From Betaproteobacteria bacterium (GTDB taxonomy: Bacteria > Pseudomonadota > Gammaproteobacteria > Burkholderiales > Rhodocyclaceae), in NCBI GenBank assembly GCA_009782565.1, contig WRIU01000003.1:1-64000 (forward strand): a DNA stretch of 64,000 nucleotides, read 5' to 3'. The notes below the pieces were generated by a model. It searched no databases, had not been told where the DNA came from, and worked only from the letters and a program-made list of their open reading frames with translations. Each line of letters starts with the position of its first letter. Position 1 is the first letter of the stretch. A program made the translations under genes and the position numbers. This document shows positions 17,157 to 26,770 of the stretch, piece after piece.

Positions 17157-19826
17157 TTATGGCGAAGCGCGCAATTCCGGTTCGATCCTCTCCAGAAGAA
17201 CCTCCTTTCCACGCTGCTCTGGCAGATAAGCCGCAATCTGACAGGCAACGGAAGCCATGTAGGGGATACATTGCAGGGAAAGGATGCCCACCCACAGGCG
17301 TGTTTCAGCGTCTATGGCCCCACGAGTCCAAACCACGGACATGATTGCCAGAATGAGCGCAATGAGCATGCCGAGTTCTTCACGGATAGGGCCGAAAAAG
17401 GCAAACATGCCCTTGGCCTTCCAGCCTTTGGGGGTTACAACGAAAACACCTCTTTTCTTGACAAGCCCGGTGAATACGCCGCGAGCGATGGTATGAGCCA
17501 ATCCGACTGAAAGGATCGAGGCACCGAGGATGTCGCGCCAGGGACAGTTCATGGTGCGGCGGTAGAGGATGGGGCCGAGCGCGGCCTTGAAGGCCATGAA
17601 GCCGAGTACGGGCAGGGCCAGCGCCACGACCGGCAGGCTGAATGTCTTGGGAAAGGCGAGGATGCCTATCGTCCAGAGCAGGCTGCCATACGCAAACACG
17701 AATTGCAGGGCATCTCCGAACCAGGAAAACCAGCCGGTCAGGAAGTGGTAGCGTTGCGCGAGGCTCAATGTGCTGCGCCCAAGCATCTTCGGCAGGTGGG
17801 CCTTGAGGATTTGCATCGCGCCGAAGGCCCAGCGAAAACGCTGGCTCTTGATCGCGGCAAAGTCAGAAGGGGTGAGGCCGCGCCCGAGGACATGATCCAC
17901 GTAGCGGGTGTCGTAGCCTTTTTCGATGAGCCGCAGGCCCAGTTCGGTGTCCTCGCAAATACACCATTCTGACCAGCCACCCACTTCTTCGAGCGCCCGG
18001 CGGCGCACCAATGTCATGGTCCCGTGCTGGATGAGCGCGTTCCTCTCGTTGCGGTGGTGCATGCCGATACGGAAGAAACCGTCGAACTCCCAGTTGCACA
18101 TACGGCGGAAGGGCTGGCTCTCCCAGTCGCGGTGCGCCTGCGGAGCCTGCACCACCGCGACATCGGCCTTGTCGAAGTGCGGCATGAGGCTTGCCAGCCA
18201 TTGCGGGGAGACGACGTAGTCGGCATCGACCACGCCGACGGCTTCGGCTCTCGGGTCCGTGATCGCGAGGCCGTAATTGAGCGCGCCCGCCTTGAAACCG
18301 GGCCAATTCATCAGATGGAAGAAACGGAACTTCGGCCCCAGTTCGGCACAGCGTTTTTCGAGCGGCCGCCATAGGGCTTCGTCACGGGTGTTGTTGTCGA
18401 GCACCAGCACCTCGAAATTGTCATAATCGAGCGCCGCAAGGCTGTCGATAGTGGCAATCACCATTTCCGGCGGCTCGTTATAGCAAGCCAGATGAATGGA
18501 GACGAAAGGCTGCCTGTCGGACGAGTGCGGGGGCAGCGGCTCGAAACGGCGGTGCCATCGCCGTTTGAACAAAATTTCACCGAATTCGAACCCGTGCGAG
18601 AGCAGCACTGCGATGGTGAGGCAGGTCGCACCGATGATGACCGCCAGCCCGATGAGTTCGCGCTGCTGCCGCTGCGGGACGAGGTAATACTCCACCGGTA
18701 CGTTGAAGCCGATGATGAGGATCGAGATACACGCCTGGATCATCGTAGCGAGGAAGAGTCTGCCGCCGATGCTCCAACTTGGAAGGAAAAAAGCCATCAG
18801 GAACATGGGCAGGAAAGCGAAGATCGCGGCATTGCTTGCCTTGGCCAGCCAGTGGCGGTCGCGTTCGATAGAGCCGGTCAGCGGATATTTGAGGTGACGG
18901 TCGACGTCGTACATGCCCCAATAAGCACCAGCCCAGCCTTCGCCCCGTTCGGCGTCGATTTTCCAGGTCTGGTCGAAGGCTTCCAGCAGGAAATAATCAA
19001 GCATCGGCGTACGCGGATGGGCGAGAAATTCGCGCACGAAACGAGCCTGGTTTTCATCCGAAGGCACGGCTGCTCCGCGCACCGGGCCTTTGCTGGGCCA
19101 TCCGATTTCACCGATGACGATCTTTTTGTCAGGAAAGAGCTTGACCATCTGGTCGTAGCGCTCGAACACACTCTGGACGGCATTGTCGATGCCCACGTCT
19201 TCGTGATAGGGGAAGATGTGTACGGTGATGAAATCGACATGATCGGCAAGTTCGGGATATTTTTCCCAGACGTGCCATTGCTCGGCAGTCGACACGGGTT
19301 TGCGTATCCTGGCGCGTACCTGATCGAGATAGCCGATGAGCTGTTCGAGAGCCCGGTCGACCCTGCCTTCGTTCTGGGCGCGCCATAATATTTCGTTGCC
19401 GACGATGACCCGTTCAACATGGCGCATTTCGTTGGCAACATCGGCCAAGGCGTTGATTTCGCGCTCGTTCCGGCGTTCATCGTTGTCGATCCAGATACCC
19501 GCCGTCACCTGAAAATCGTGTTTGCCGGCTTCCTGCAACAAGGCAGGCAGATCGGAGATGCCATACGTGCGAAGACTGTCGGTCTTTTTCCTGAGCAGTT
19601 CGAGGTCTTCCGCGAGTTCGGCCGCTTTCGGGTGCGGCCCGGTGAAAGGGCTTTGCCCGCGCCGGTAGCCGCTATAGCTGAACCCTTTGATACTGAAAGA
19701 AGTGTCCAACGGGGTATCGTTGCCGCGCCCGTACGTTTGCCACAACAAGTATTGGAGAGAGGCGACTGTGGCGGCAATGGCAAGAGCAGAGAAAAGGCGC
19801 AGGATGAGAGCGGTGGTTTTCCTCAT
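17157..19826 (-). CDS. GH17-GT2 fusion: beta-glucan synthase/transglycosylase (NdvB-like)
   Basis: About 890 residues: a signal-anchor helix, a periplasmic GH17-type glucanase/transferase domain with VGNEILWR (acid/base Glu) and GEIGWPSKG (nucleophile Glu), membrane helices, then a processive GT2 domain with DADYVV, CEDTELGLRL and QRFRW (the QxxRW-type motif), and more helices. Fused GH17-GT2 proteins are known in Pseudomonas and Bradyrhizobium NdvB-type glucan synthesis. The GT2 would polymerise UDP-glucose and the GH17 domain would trim or cyclise the chain. The start is ambiguous: an ATG 10 codons upstream is possible, but TTGACA and TAGAAT promoter-like motifs lie there. No PilZ domain is visible. 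Confidence 0.88.
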   Translation of the reverse strand: MRKTTALILRLFSALAIAATVASLQYLLWQTYGRGNDTPLDTSFSIKGFSYSGYRRGQSPFTGPHPKAAELAEDLELLRKKTDSLRTYGISDLPALLQEAGKHDFQVTAGIWIDNDERRNEREINALADVANEMRHVERVIVGNEILWRAQNEGRVDRALEQLIGYLDQVRARIRKPVSTAEQWHVWEKYPELADHVDFITVHIFPYHEDVGIDNAVQSVFERYDQMVKLFPDKKIVIGEIGWPSKGPVRGAAVPSDENQARFVREFLAHPRTPMLDYFLLEAFDQTWKIDAERGEGWAGAYWGMYDVDRHLKYPLTGSIERDRHWLAKASNAAIFAFLPMFLMAFFLPSWSIGGRLFLATMIQACISILIIGFNVPVEYYLVPQRQQRELIGLAVIIGATCLTIAVLLSHGFEFGEILFKRRWHRRFEPLPPHSSDRQPFVSIHLACYNEPPEMVIATIDSLAALDYDNFEVLVLDNNTRDEALWRPLEKRCAELGPKFRFFHLMNWPGFKAGALNYGLAITDPRAEAVGVVDADYVVSPQWLASLMPHFDKADVAVVQAPQAHRDWESQPFRRMCNWEFDGFFRIGMHHRNERNALIQHGTMTLVRRRALEEVGGWSEWCICEDTELGLRLIEKGYDTRYVDHVLGRGLTPSDFAAIKSQRFRWAFGAMQILKAHLPKMLGRSTLSLAQRYHFLTGWFSWFGDALQFVFAYGSLLWTIGILAFPKTFSLPVVALALPVLGFMAFKAALGPILYRRTMNCPWRDILGASILSVGLAHTIARGVFTGLVKKRGVFVVTPKGWKAKGMFAFFGPIREELGMLIALILAIMSVVWTRGAIDAETRLWVGILSLQCIPYMASVACQIAAYLPEQRGKEVLLERIEPELRASP

Positions 19827-19963
19827 GGCGACCGAATCGTACAAGATACGAGACATTCTATGTCAATGTATGCCAGCCGGGATAGGGAGAATCAGAAACT
19901 CCTGCCACCCTGACGACAAGGCTCACAAAAAATGAACAACTCCCGTTTTAGCAGAAGTAAGTA

Positions 19964-20188
19964 TCAATCAGATTCGATATTTATTGAAGCGTTTTCCCCC
20001 TCCTGCGACGAACTGGGTATCCGGTAATCTCCGGATGCCCAGGCTCCAAGGTCGATCTGCTTGCAGCGCGCCGAGCAGAAGGGGCGGTACGGGTTCGCCC
20101 CGCTCCATTCGATTTCCTCGCCGCACCGGGGGCAACGCACGAGACGCTTCCCGGACATATCGGGCGCGCTCGCGGGCAACGCGTTCAC
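19964..20188 (-). CDS. yacG: DNA gyrase inhibitor YacG, zinc-binding
   Basis: A 74-residue protein with the zinc site [10 protein letters not shown] ... [14 protein letters not shown], diagnostic of YacG. E. coli YacG binds GyrB and blocks DNA binding by gyrase. The C-terminal tail after DYRIP is short and acidic, as usual. Its ATG overlaps the zapD stop by 4 nt (ATGA), the common zapD-yacG arrangement, and it is the last gene of the leftward coaE-zapD-yacG run. Confidence 0.95.
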   Translation of the reverse strand: MNALPASAPDMSGKRLVRCPRCGEEIEWSGANPYRPFCSARCKQIDLGAWASGDYRIPSSSQEGENASINIESD

Positions 20189-20940
20189 AGGCCGCAGAAA
20201 GTAAGCTCGAATGGCATGTCGCGTTCGAGCGGGCGAGGCCGAACCTGCGTTTCAGGCAGCATAAAGCGGATATTGAGCACGTATTTATTTGCGCTGATCT
20301 CGGGTACGGCCGCCTCAGTGCGGGCGATGCCGACGCGGATCATCTGCGCGGCGCTACCGCTCATGGGCATCTGGAACGTCCCCGCGCGTGCAACCTGCGA
20401 TTCCACCCGCCCGCTCGAACGCAGCAGCCGCAGCACGATGGCCAAAGCCTCCTCGATGGGCTTCATCGGCTTGACCCAGGCATCGAGGTCGCGGTGACGG
20501 CTCTGGGCGTCGCGGCTGAGCCAGTAATGGTAGGAAGGCAGGTCGAATTCGCACGCGCCGCCCGGAATGGAAGCGCGATTGCGGATGCTCGTCAGCCATT
20601 CGTTTTCGCGCAGGTGCTGGCCGAAACGGCCCGTCATCGCCAACAGGCTCGCCGAGGCCTGTTCGATTTCCTTGAGGGCGTCACGGAGCGCGTCCTCGGA
20701 AATCTCCGGATTGTCGCGGAATGACAACAATATCTGGCGCTGCCGTTCAAGCTCCTGAACCAGGTCGATCTTGAGGTCGGCACGCCCGGCAACTTCGATG
20801 GTTTCAAACAGGGCGAGGATGGCGATGTGGTGGTGCATCGGCTCGTCGCTATTGCGAAAATGGACGCTTCTCTGGAGTAAATCTTCCAGGCGCAGCAACG
20901 TGCGAATGCGCTCGCTGAAGGGATATTCGTAGGTAATCAC
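20185..20940 (-). CDS. zapD: Cell division protein ZapD
   Basis: Starting at a GTG the product is 251 residues, the usual ZapD length, and begins (M)[20 protein letters not shown], the conserved family start. Residues [22 protein letters not shown] and [10 protein letters not shown] are also typical. ZapD bundles FtsZ filaments at the midcell ring. An open frame runs 67 codons further upstream, but that part (MDRWARSRRR...) resembles nothing in the family, and TCTGGA lies just ahead of the GTG. It overlaps yacG and lies downstream of coaE. Confidence 0.92.
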   Translation of the reverse strand: MITYEYPFSERIRTLLRLEDLLQRSVHFRNSDEPMHHHIAILALFETIEVAGRADLKIDLVQELERQRQILLSFRDNPEISEDALRDALKEIEQASASLLAMTGRFGQHLRENEWLTSIRNRASIPGGACEFDLPSYHYWLSRDAQSRHRDLDAWVKPMKPIEEALAIVLRLLRSSGRVESQVARAGTFQMPMSGSAAQMIRVGIARTEAAVPEISANKYVLNIRFMLPETQVRPRPLERDMPFELTFCGL

Positions 20941-21043
20941 GCGCGTTCCAGAGAAAGAATCAGGTATTGGGGGCAATGCAGACCTAGGATGGACAGCTTC
21001 GCGGGCGGATAATAACACGCCATTCGTGAAGGCGAATTTATCC

Positions 21044-21679
21044 TCATGCTGTCCGGCTCGCGGTAGACATATCGGCAACAAGGGCGAGGTAGCGGATGTG
21101 CAGGGCATCGATCTGCGCCTGGAGCGCGCCCAACGATCCACTGTTGTCGATCACATCGTCGGCAATGGCAAGCCTCGCTTCGCGGCTGGACTGGGCGGCG
21201 AGAATGGATTCGATCTCGTCACGCGAATGCCCGTCGCGCCCAGCGGCTCTGGCAATTTGCAATTCGCGCGGGCAATCGACCACGCAAACACGGGCACAAT
21301 ACCCACGCCAGCGGCCGGTTTCGGCCAGCAAGGGAATATCGATGATGACGTAGGGACTGCGAGCCGTCGCACAGCGGCGCAGGCCCTCGGTTTCGATCAG
21401 CGGATGCAGGATATTTTCCAGGCGCGCGCGCGCTGCCGGGTCGGTAAAAACCAGCGCGCGCATGCGGGCACGATCCAGCCCACCATCGGAGGCAATGACC
21501 GATACACCGAAGGCAGCGCGCAAAACGGGAATCGCTGCGCCGCCGGGCGCAGCCAGTTCGCGGGCGATGGCATCGGTATCGACGATTTCGATGCTGTGAC
21601 TGGCAAAGCGCGCCGCCACCGTACTCTTGCCGCTGCCAAGGCCACCGGTCAGGCCGATTTTCAGGGCGGAACCGCTCAT
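21044..21679 (-). CDS. coaE: Dephospho-CoA kinase
   Basis: The 211-residue product has the P-loop GLTGGLGSGKST, the family motif VDTDAIARELAAPGG, and VIDIPLLAETGRWRGYCARVCVVDCP. CoaE phosphorylates the ribose 3' hydroxyl of dephospho-CoA, the last step of CoA synthesis. The ATG used overlaps the stop of the upstream SPOR gene (ATGA); a GTG two codons earlier is less likely. It precedes zapD and yacG on the same strand, a common proteobacterial order, here without the pilD that often starts it. Confidence 0.96.
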   Translation of the reverse strand: MSGSALKIGLTGGLGSGKSTVAARFASHSIEIVDTDAIARELAAPGGAAIPVLRAAFGVSVIASDGGLDRARMRALVFTDPAARARLENILHPLIETEGLRRCATARSPYVIIDIPLLAETGRWRGYCARVCVVDCPRELQIARAAGRDGHSRDEIESILAAQSSREARLAIADDVIDNSGSLGALQAQIDALHIRYLALVADMSTASRTA

Positions 21680-22320
21680 GAGCACGACTTGTAACGCTTG
21701 GCAAAAGATTGCCCGTTCAACAAGGTTTCGGCCTTTTCCTTGCTGACGGTGGCTTCCACCCGGCGTTCGGAGGTATTGCGGGCGTCAATGCTGGCATTGA
21801 CGCCCTTGCCCTTCACCGCTTCGAGATGGCGGTCGGCACTCTTTTTATTCTTGAACGACCCGCCGAGCACGATCAGGAATTTGCCGTCCCCGGTTTCCTC
21901 GATCTGGATGCTTTCTCTTTCCACACCCAAGTCGATCATGTTATCCGCCAGGAGTTCGGCGGCCTCATGCGTCACCATGGGTATGGCGTTTATCACCCTC
22001 CATGACGACGCGACCTGGACATCCCGCGCGACGGCCTGGATGCCCGCAGCGGAAAAGAGCGATATCAGCTTGTTGTTCTGGACGGCGCTCAGGCCGCTCC
22101 ATGCCAGGCAGCCCACCGGCTGCTCCGATGCGTCCTGGTCATCGGCCTGCGCGGCATCCGGCGGAGGCGTATGGCCGAGAACCTTGATGTTTTCCCGGTT
22201 CAACTCGATGGAAATGTTGCCTGATTCCCCCGACGCAAAACCGAACCAGTCCTGCGCGGCGGCGAAAAGCAAGGCATTGATCAGCAAAAGAAGAATGAGC
22301 AGGAAACGTGTCGTGGTCAT
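21676..22320 (-). CDS. SPOR-domain membrane protein
   Basis: A 214-residue protein with an N-terminal hydrophobic segment (about 5-22, FLLILLLLINALLFAAAQ) and a C-terminal region (about 105-175) resembling a SPOR fold, with RVINAIPMVTHEAAELLADNMIDLGV followed by FLIVLGGSFKNKKSADRHLEAV. SPOR domains bind denuded peptidoglycan, usually at division septa. The sequence QPVGCLAWSGLSAVQN ahead of the SPOR part is also seen in coaX/birA-linked SPOR proteins. It lies 6 nt behind coaX and overlaps coaE, so it is in the same operon. Confidence 0.78.
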   Translation of the reverse strand: MTTTRFLLILLLLINALLFAAAQDWFGFASGESGNISIELNRENIKVLGHTPPPDAAQADDQDASEQPVGCLAWSGLSAVQNNKLISLFSAAGIQAVARDVQVASSWRVINAIPMVTHEAAELLADNMIDLGVERESIQIEETGDGKFLIVLGGSFKNKKSADRHLEAVKGKGVNASIDARNTSERRVEATVSKEKAETLLNGQSFAKRYKSCS

Positions 22321-22326
22321 GGCATA

Positions 22327-23043
22327 TCAGGCGGCGCGCGCAATCCGGTGCAGGCCGTCGAGGACGAGGTTGTCTATTCTCTGGAAAGGAATGTCAAGCA
22401 AGGGCTCGATTTCATCTGCCGCGCCGCCGCTCAACAGGCAAACGGCGCTTCTTGGCGCGTCCATGTGGCGAAAAACGCGCTCGATTGCGCCCGCTTGCGC
22501 GTTGAGGCAGCCTGAAACGATGGCGTCTGCGGTATCGCGCGGATGGCTGCGATAGCGTCCTCCCGTCGGCGGCAACTGCGCTGTGCCCTGGTTGAGCGCC
22601 TGCCGCATCAGTTCCACTCCGGGCAGGATATGGCCGCCTATGAAACGCCCGTCGGCGCTCAGAATATCCAATGTGGTCGCGGTTCCGGCCATGACGACCA
22701 GAACATCCCTGGAACGGTGATAGCCGCGCGCGCCGATCAGGGCTGCCCAACGATCCGCGCCGAGCCGCGTGGGATGCGCGTACATGTTGTGAACGTCGCA
22801 ACGCTGCGCGCCGGAACTGATCCACTCCAAGGCAAGCCCCCGTCGGGCGATGATTGCCGCCAGAGCTTCGCCCTTGGCAGAGCCCGCCACGTTGCAGCCC
22901 AATACCCGCGTGATGCCCGGCGTTTCGAGGCAAACCGCCAAGTCATTTGGCGCGTCGTGCGTACATGCGCCCGAAGCGCGGACGTTTTCGCCCACCAGCC
23001 GCCATTTGATCCGGCTGTTGCCGGCGTCGATGAGCAGTATCAT
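22327..23043 (-). CDS. coaX: Type III pantothenate kinase
   Basis: A 238-residue protein beginning MILLIDAGNSRIKWRLV, the DxGNxxxK phosphate motif of CoaX (ASKHA fold). HPTRLGADRWAALIGARGYH and GTATTLDILSADGRFIGGHILPG match the family active site. It phosphorylates pantothenate, the first step of CoA synthesis, in a potassium-dependent manner and without feedback by CoA. It overlaps birA by 4 nt, the usual birA-coaX pair, and coaE three genes on completes a small CoA-linked set. Confidence 0.96.
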   Translation of the reverse strand: MILLIDAGNSRIKWRLVGENVRASGACTHDAPNDLAVCLETPGITRVLGCNVAGSAKGEALAAIIARRGLALEWISSGAQRCDVHNMYAHPTRLGADRWAALIGARGYHRSRDVLVVMAGTATTLDILSADGRFIGGHILPGVELMRQALNQGTAQLPPTGGRYRSHPRDTADAIVSGCLNAQAGAIERVFRHMDAPRSAVCLLSGGAADEIEPLLDIPFQRIDNLVLDGLHRIARAA

Positions 23044-23855
23044 GGCGCAAGCCGCACGGAAACGTCACCCGCATACACGCGGTGCGTCCCTTCAGGGGCG
23101 CGCACGAGCAAGGCGCCCTCTTCGTCCACGCCCAGGCAAAGCCCGGACAAATCCGACCCTTCGCCACTGACCCGCACCGGCAAATTGGCAAAGGCATTGC
23201 GCTGTTCCCAGGCTTCCCGCAGCAAACCAAAGCCCGTACTGCCGTAGGCGTTCAGCATCGGGTAGAGTTCGGACAGGATGGCGGCAAGCAGCGTCTCGCG
23301 CGCTGGCACTTCGCCCAGTTCATGAGCCAGGTCGGTTACGCCGCCTCCCTGGCCGGGAATCGCGGCATCCGCAGGCAGGCGCAGGTTCAGGCCGATGCCG
23401 ATGACCGCCGTGAGCGCGCCACCGCGTTCCGGCAACACTTCCACCAGTATCCCGGAGAGTTTCGCGCCACGCGCGAGCACATCGTTCGGCCATTTGAGCG
23501 TCACAGCGTCAAGCCCGAGCTTTTCGAGCGCGCGTGCCAACGCCAGCCCCACCGCCAGAGATAATCCAGCGGGTACTGGCATACCCGGCGCGAAACGCCA
23601 CAACACTGAAAACGTCAGGCTCGCCCCCGGCCAGGCCAGCCATTGCCGCCCACGCCGACCGCGTCCGGCACTTTGCCGCGTGGCAACGAGCACATGCACT
23701 CGCCCATCGTTTCCGGGCGGCGCATCCAGCAAAGCGGAATTGGTCGATGTGCACTCCTCCACCCAGCGAATATCGAAAGCCGCCGCGAGCGAACCCAACG
23801 CCGCAGTCAGTGCGGCGAGATCGGGAGCAGGAACAAGGCCGAGAGGAGCGTTCAT
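23040..23855 (-). CDS. birA: Biotin--[acetyl-CoA-carboxylase] ligase, without DNA-binding domain
   Basis: The 271-residue protein carries ECTSTNSALLD, the biotinyl-AMP loop GRGRRGRQWLAWPG, KWPNDVLARGAKLSGILVE and the C-terminal SH3-like domain (LSGLCLGVDEEGALLVRA). There is no room for the helix-turn-helix domain of E. coli BirA, so this is a monofunctional ligase that attaches biotin to carboxylase carrier protein and does not repress biotin genes. It is first in the birA-coaX-SPOR-coaE-zapD-yacG run. Confidence 0.94.
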   Translation of the reverse strand: MNAPLGLVPAPDLAALTAALGSLAAAFDIRWVEECTSTNSALLDAPPGNDGRVHVLVATRQSAGRGRRGRQWLAWPGASLTFSVLWRFAPGMPVPAGLSLAVGLALARALEKLGLDAVTLKWPNDVLARGAKLSGILVEVLPERGGALTAVIGIGLNLRLPADAAIPGQGGGVTDLAHELGEVPARETLLAAILSELYPMLNAYGSTGFGLLREAWEQRNAFANLPVRVSGEGSDLSGLCLGVDEEGALLVRAPEGTHRVYAGDVSVRLAP

Positions 23856-23926
23856 GTACGTTCAGCGTGAAAGTCGTAATTATTACATTTGCGGCGCAAA
23901 GAAGCGCATCGTGCTCGGCCACTGCG

Positions 23927-24928
23927 TCACGGCTTTTCCACCAGGCGTTCGATCATCTTCCACACCGCCCCGATTTGCGGCGCGGCGCGGGTGTGGTAAA
24001 CGGAGCTGGTGTAACCCCACCAGTCCCAACAACCGTTCGGATTCCCGGCATTCGAGGTCTGTGGGTAGAGCACAAGCAGACGGTTGGTTTCAGCCCATTC
24101 GTTATAGCCGGACTGGCGAACCCAGTCCTCACCCACCGTAACGACGTTCTGGCGGCAACCGTGAAAAGCAACATGGATGCGGCAACCGCCAGCGCGGCAG
24201 GCAGCAGGGATATAGACGTAAGCCGTGTCATCCATGCTTGCCTCCCGCGCGGCAAACCGGGATTGATCGAACGCGAGCAATTCCCCGCTTGCCGCCTGCG
24301 CCCTGGGGCGCAACTCGCCGAGCAGGTGCGCGAGCAAGTGGCCAGGCGCGTCGAAATTGCCGCAATGATTGATATAAGGCGGCTGTGTCACCTCACAGGC
24401 GGCTCTCGCCGAGGGCGCGATCATGGCGTGACCGGCATCCGGCAGACGCTCGTAGGCGATGGCCGATTCAGGCAGCCATTGCAGGTAAAACGCGCGGGTC
24501 GCATCCACCACCGCGCTTTTCACGGTGGCATCCCGCCCGCCGGAGAGCAGCCAGACACGGCTGCCGCGCAACCCGCTTGGCGGGTCGATACGCCCGGCTG
24601 CCGCCTGTTTGTCGGCTTCCGCGCGCAATGCGTCCGGCTTGGGGAGAGGCGCGAACAAACTGGGAGACATACAGGACGACAGGGCTTTGAGGACGCTTCC
24701 CCCGGCGCAGTAGTACGGCCCGCCCGCCAGGATGCCCGCCCCACGAACTTTTGATGAATGCGCGACATGAAATTGCACCGCCATGGACGCACCCGAAGAA
24801 AGCCCGGAAACAGTCAGATTTTCGGGGTCAGCGGCCAGAGCGGGCAAGGGTTCGGCGGCATGAACGGCAGCAAAAGAGAACAGGCATGTTGCCATAAAGC
24901 CGACGAAACAGACTCCATGCCATTTCAT
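23927..24928 (-). CDS. Secreted poly(3-hydroxybutyrate)-depolymerase-like esterase
   Basis: The 333-residue protein has a signal peptide (residues 1-24, ending AAVHA), a lipase box GLSSG with the catalytic Ser at about 44, an alpha/beta-hydrolase core, the DAGHAMIAP motif and the C-terminal AFHGCRQNVVTVGEDWVRQSGYNEWA, typical of extracellular PHB depolymerase/esterase families. It would hydrolyse short polyesters or esters in the periplasm or outside. No separate substrate-binding domain is seen. It overlaps the antiporter gene by 4 nt. A phasin gene later in the window supports PHA metabolism in this organism, but the true substrate is unproven. Confidence 0.82.
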   Translation of the reverse strand: MKWHGVCFVGFMATCLFSFAAVHAAEPLPALAADPENLTVSGLSSGASMAVQFHVAHSSKVRGAGILAGGPYYCAGGSVLKALSSCMSPSLFAPLPKPDALRAEADKQAAAGRIDPPSGLRGSRVWLLSGGRDATVKSAVVDATRAFYLQWLPESAIAYERLPDAGHAMIAPSARAACEVTQPPYINHCGNFDAPGHLLAHLLGELRPRAQAASGELLAFDQSRFAAREASMDDTAYVYIPAACRAGGCRIHVAFHGCRQNVVTVGEDWVRQSGYNEWAETNRLLVLYPQTSNAGNPNGCWDWWGYTSSVYHTRAAPQIGAVWKMIERLVEKP

Positions 24929-26646
24929 GCGGGATGCCCACTCTGATCCACGGGCCGGAAGCGCTCGACCACATGGCTGCTCATGCTCTTGGCAAGTTCT
25001 TCCTCGTTATAAAAGACATCAGCGATACCCTCGCCCCGCAGCAGGTCGGACTCCTCGTCGCTATGGGTACGCACCACGATTTCGATGTCCGGGTTCAGCG
25101 TGCGCGCGGCTTCGGCCATCTGGCGCACATCCAGCGGAGAAGGCGTGGCCACCACCAGGATGGCAGCATTGGCGATGTGAGCCTGGATCAGCACAGCGGG
25201 ATCGGTCGCGTCGCCATACACGGCGGCTTTCCCCTCCTTTCGCAGGTCTTCCACGCATTCGCGGTTCTGTTCCGCCACCACGTAAGGGATGTTGCGTTCT
25301 TCAAGCGCCCAGGCGATGCGCTGCCCTACCCGGCCATAGCCCACCAGCACCACCTGGCCTTCCAGGTATTTGCGATCGGTGCTCATCGGCAACTGGGCGT
25401 AAGGTTCCTCGCGCCGCTCAAGTTTGCGGGCGAATTCAAACCGGGCCAACAACCACCGTTTCAACGGATTGACCGCCATGAACACCAGAGGATTGAGGGC
25501 GATGGAGATCAGCGCCGCGCCCAGGATGAGGCTTTGGCCTTCCGAAGTCATCATTCCCAGTTTGAAACTCAGCGCGGCGAGAAGAAAAGAGAATTCGCCA
25601 ATTTGCGCCAGGCTGGCGGAGACCGTCAGAGCCGTATTCATCGGATAGCGGAACGCCAACACCAACAAGGCGGCAACCAGCGATTTGCCCAGGATGATAA
25701 TTGCGACCACTATAAGCACCTTAAAGGGCGCAGTTACCAGAATCGAAGGATCGAACAGCATTCCGACCGAGACGAAAAACAATACGGAGAATGCGTCCCG
25801 GAAAGGCAAGGATTCATCCGCCGCGCGGTGGCTGAGTTTCGACTCCCGCATCACCATGCCCGCAAAGAACGCGCCGAGAGCAAAAGACACGCTGAACAGC
25901 ATCTGTGCAATGCAGGCAATGCCGATGGCAATAGAGATGACCGCCAGGGTAAACAGTTCGCGCGAGCCGGTACGCGCCACCTGCCACAAGAACCAGGGGA
26001 TGACCCGCCGACCCGCCGCCAGCATCAGAAAGATGAAGGCCGCCACGTACAGCATGGTTTGCCCGATTGTCATCCAGAGCGAGCCTTGCGCCGCGCCGGA
26101 TTCGGTTCCGCCGTTGGTATAGATGCTTGCGAGGGGCGGCAGCAACACCAGCGCCAACACAGTGGCCAAATCCTCCACCACCAGCCAGCCCACCGCGATG
26201 CGCCCGTTCATGGTCTCCAGTACGCCCCGCGTCTCCAGCGCCTTGAGCAGCACCACCGTACTGGCGCAGGACAAGGACAACCCGAACACGAAGGCATGGA
26301 CACGATCCCATCCCCAGAATTCTGAAACCACCATGCCCAGAATGGTTGCCAAGCCCATCTGAGCCACCGCGCCCGGAACGGCGATGCGCCTGACCGCCAG
26401 CAAATCGTGAAGCGAGAAATGCAGCCCTACCCCAAACATCAGCAATATCACGCCCAGTTCTGCGAGTTGGGCGGCAATTTCCGAGTCCGCCACAAAGCCC
26501 GGCGTTGACGGCCCGATAATGATGCCCGCAAGCAGGTAGCCCACCAGCGCGGGCACGCGCAGGCGCTCGGCAATAAAACCCAATCCCAGGGCAAGGCCAA
26601 AACCGGCGGCGATTGTCGTAATCAGATGAAGATTGTGAGGTTCCAT
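24925..26646 (-). CDS. Kef-type cation:proton antiporter with RCK/TrkA-N domain (YbaL-like)
   Basis: The protein (573 residues from the ATG used) has about 12 membrane helices with VPALVGYLLAGIIIGPSTPGF, LAELGVILLMFGVGLHFS and the GWLVVEDLATVLALVLLPP segment of CPA2 antiporters. A cytosolic NAD-binding domain follows, VVLVGYGRVGQRIAWALEE and AAVYGDATDP. Such proteins exchange K+ (or Na+) for protons. No glutathione-site assignment can be made. A GTG five codons upstream is an alternative start. The gene is first of its operon, with its promoter in the 158-nt gap shared divergently with trpS. Confidence 0.93.
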   Translation of the reverse strand: MEPHNLHLITTIAAGFGLALGLGFIAERLRVPALVGYLLAGIIIGPSTPGFVADSEIAAQLAELGVILLMFGVGLHFSLHDLLAVRRIAVPGAVAQMGLATILGMVVSEFWGWDRVHAFVFGLSLSCASTVVLLKALETRGVLETMNGRIAVGWLVVEDLATVLALVLLPPLASIYTNGGTESGAAQGSLWMTIGQTMLYVAAFIFLMLAAGRRVIPWFLWQVARTGSRELFTLAVISIAIGIACIAQMLFSVSFALGAFFAGMVMRESKLSHRAADESLPFRDAFSVLFFVSVGMLFDPSILVTAPFKVLIVVAIIILGKSLVAALLVLAFRYPMNTALTVSASLAQIGEFSFLLAALSFKLGMMTSEGQSLILGAALISIALNPLVFMAVNPLKRWLLARFEFARKLERREEPYAQLPMSTDRKYLEGQVVLVGYGRVGQRIAWALEERNIPYVVAEQNRECVEDLRKEGKAAVYGDATDPAVLIQAHIANAAILVVATPSPLDVRQMAEAARTLNPDIEIVVRTHSDEESDLLRGEGIADVFYNEEELAKSMSSHVVERFRPVDQSGHPA

Positions 26647-26770
26647 GCGCTGAATTTTCACATGTTTGGCGCTAAACTTCGCACCTTTATTTCATTAAAT
26701 TCATTAAAAACCGCATCGGGTATTAGACCCTCTCCTTTTGGGGAGAAGCAATACCTATTTCGTGTCATAT

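Noticed and set aside
19824-19866. TTGACA near the start of the glucan synthase gene as a promoter
   Set aside because: No good -10 at 16-18 nt; TACGAT is 19 nt away and would give a leaderless message, so only mentioned for the start ambiguity.
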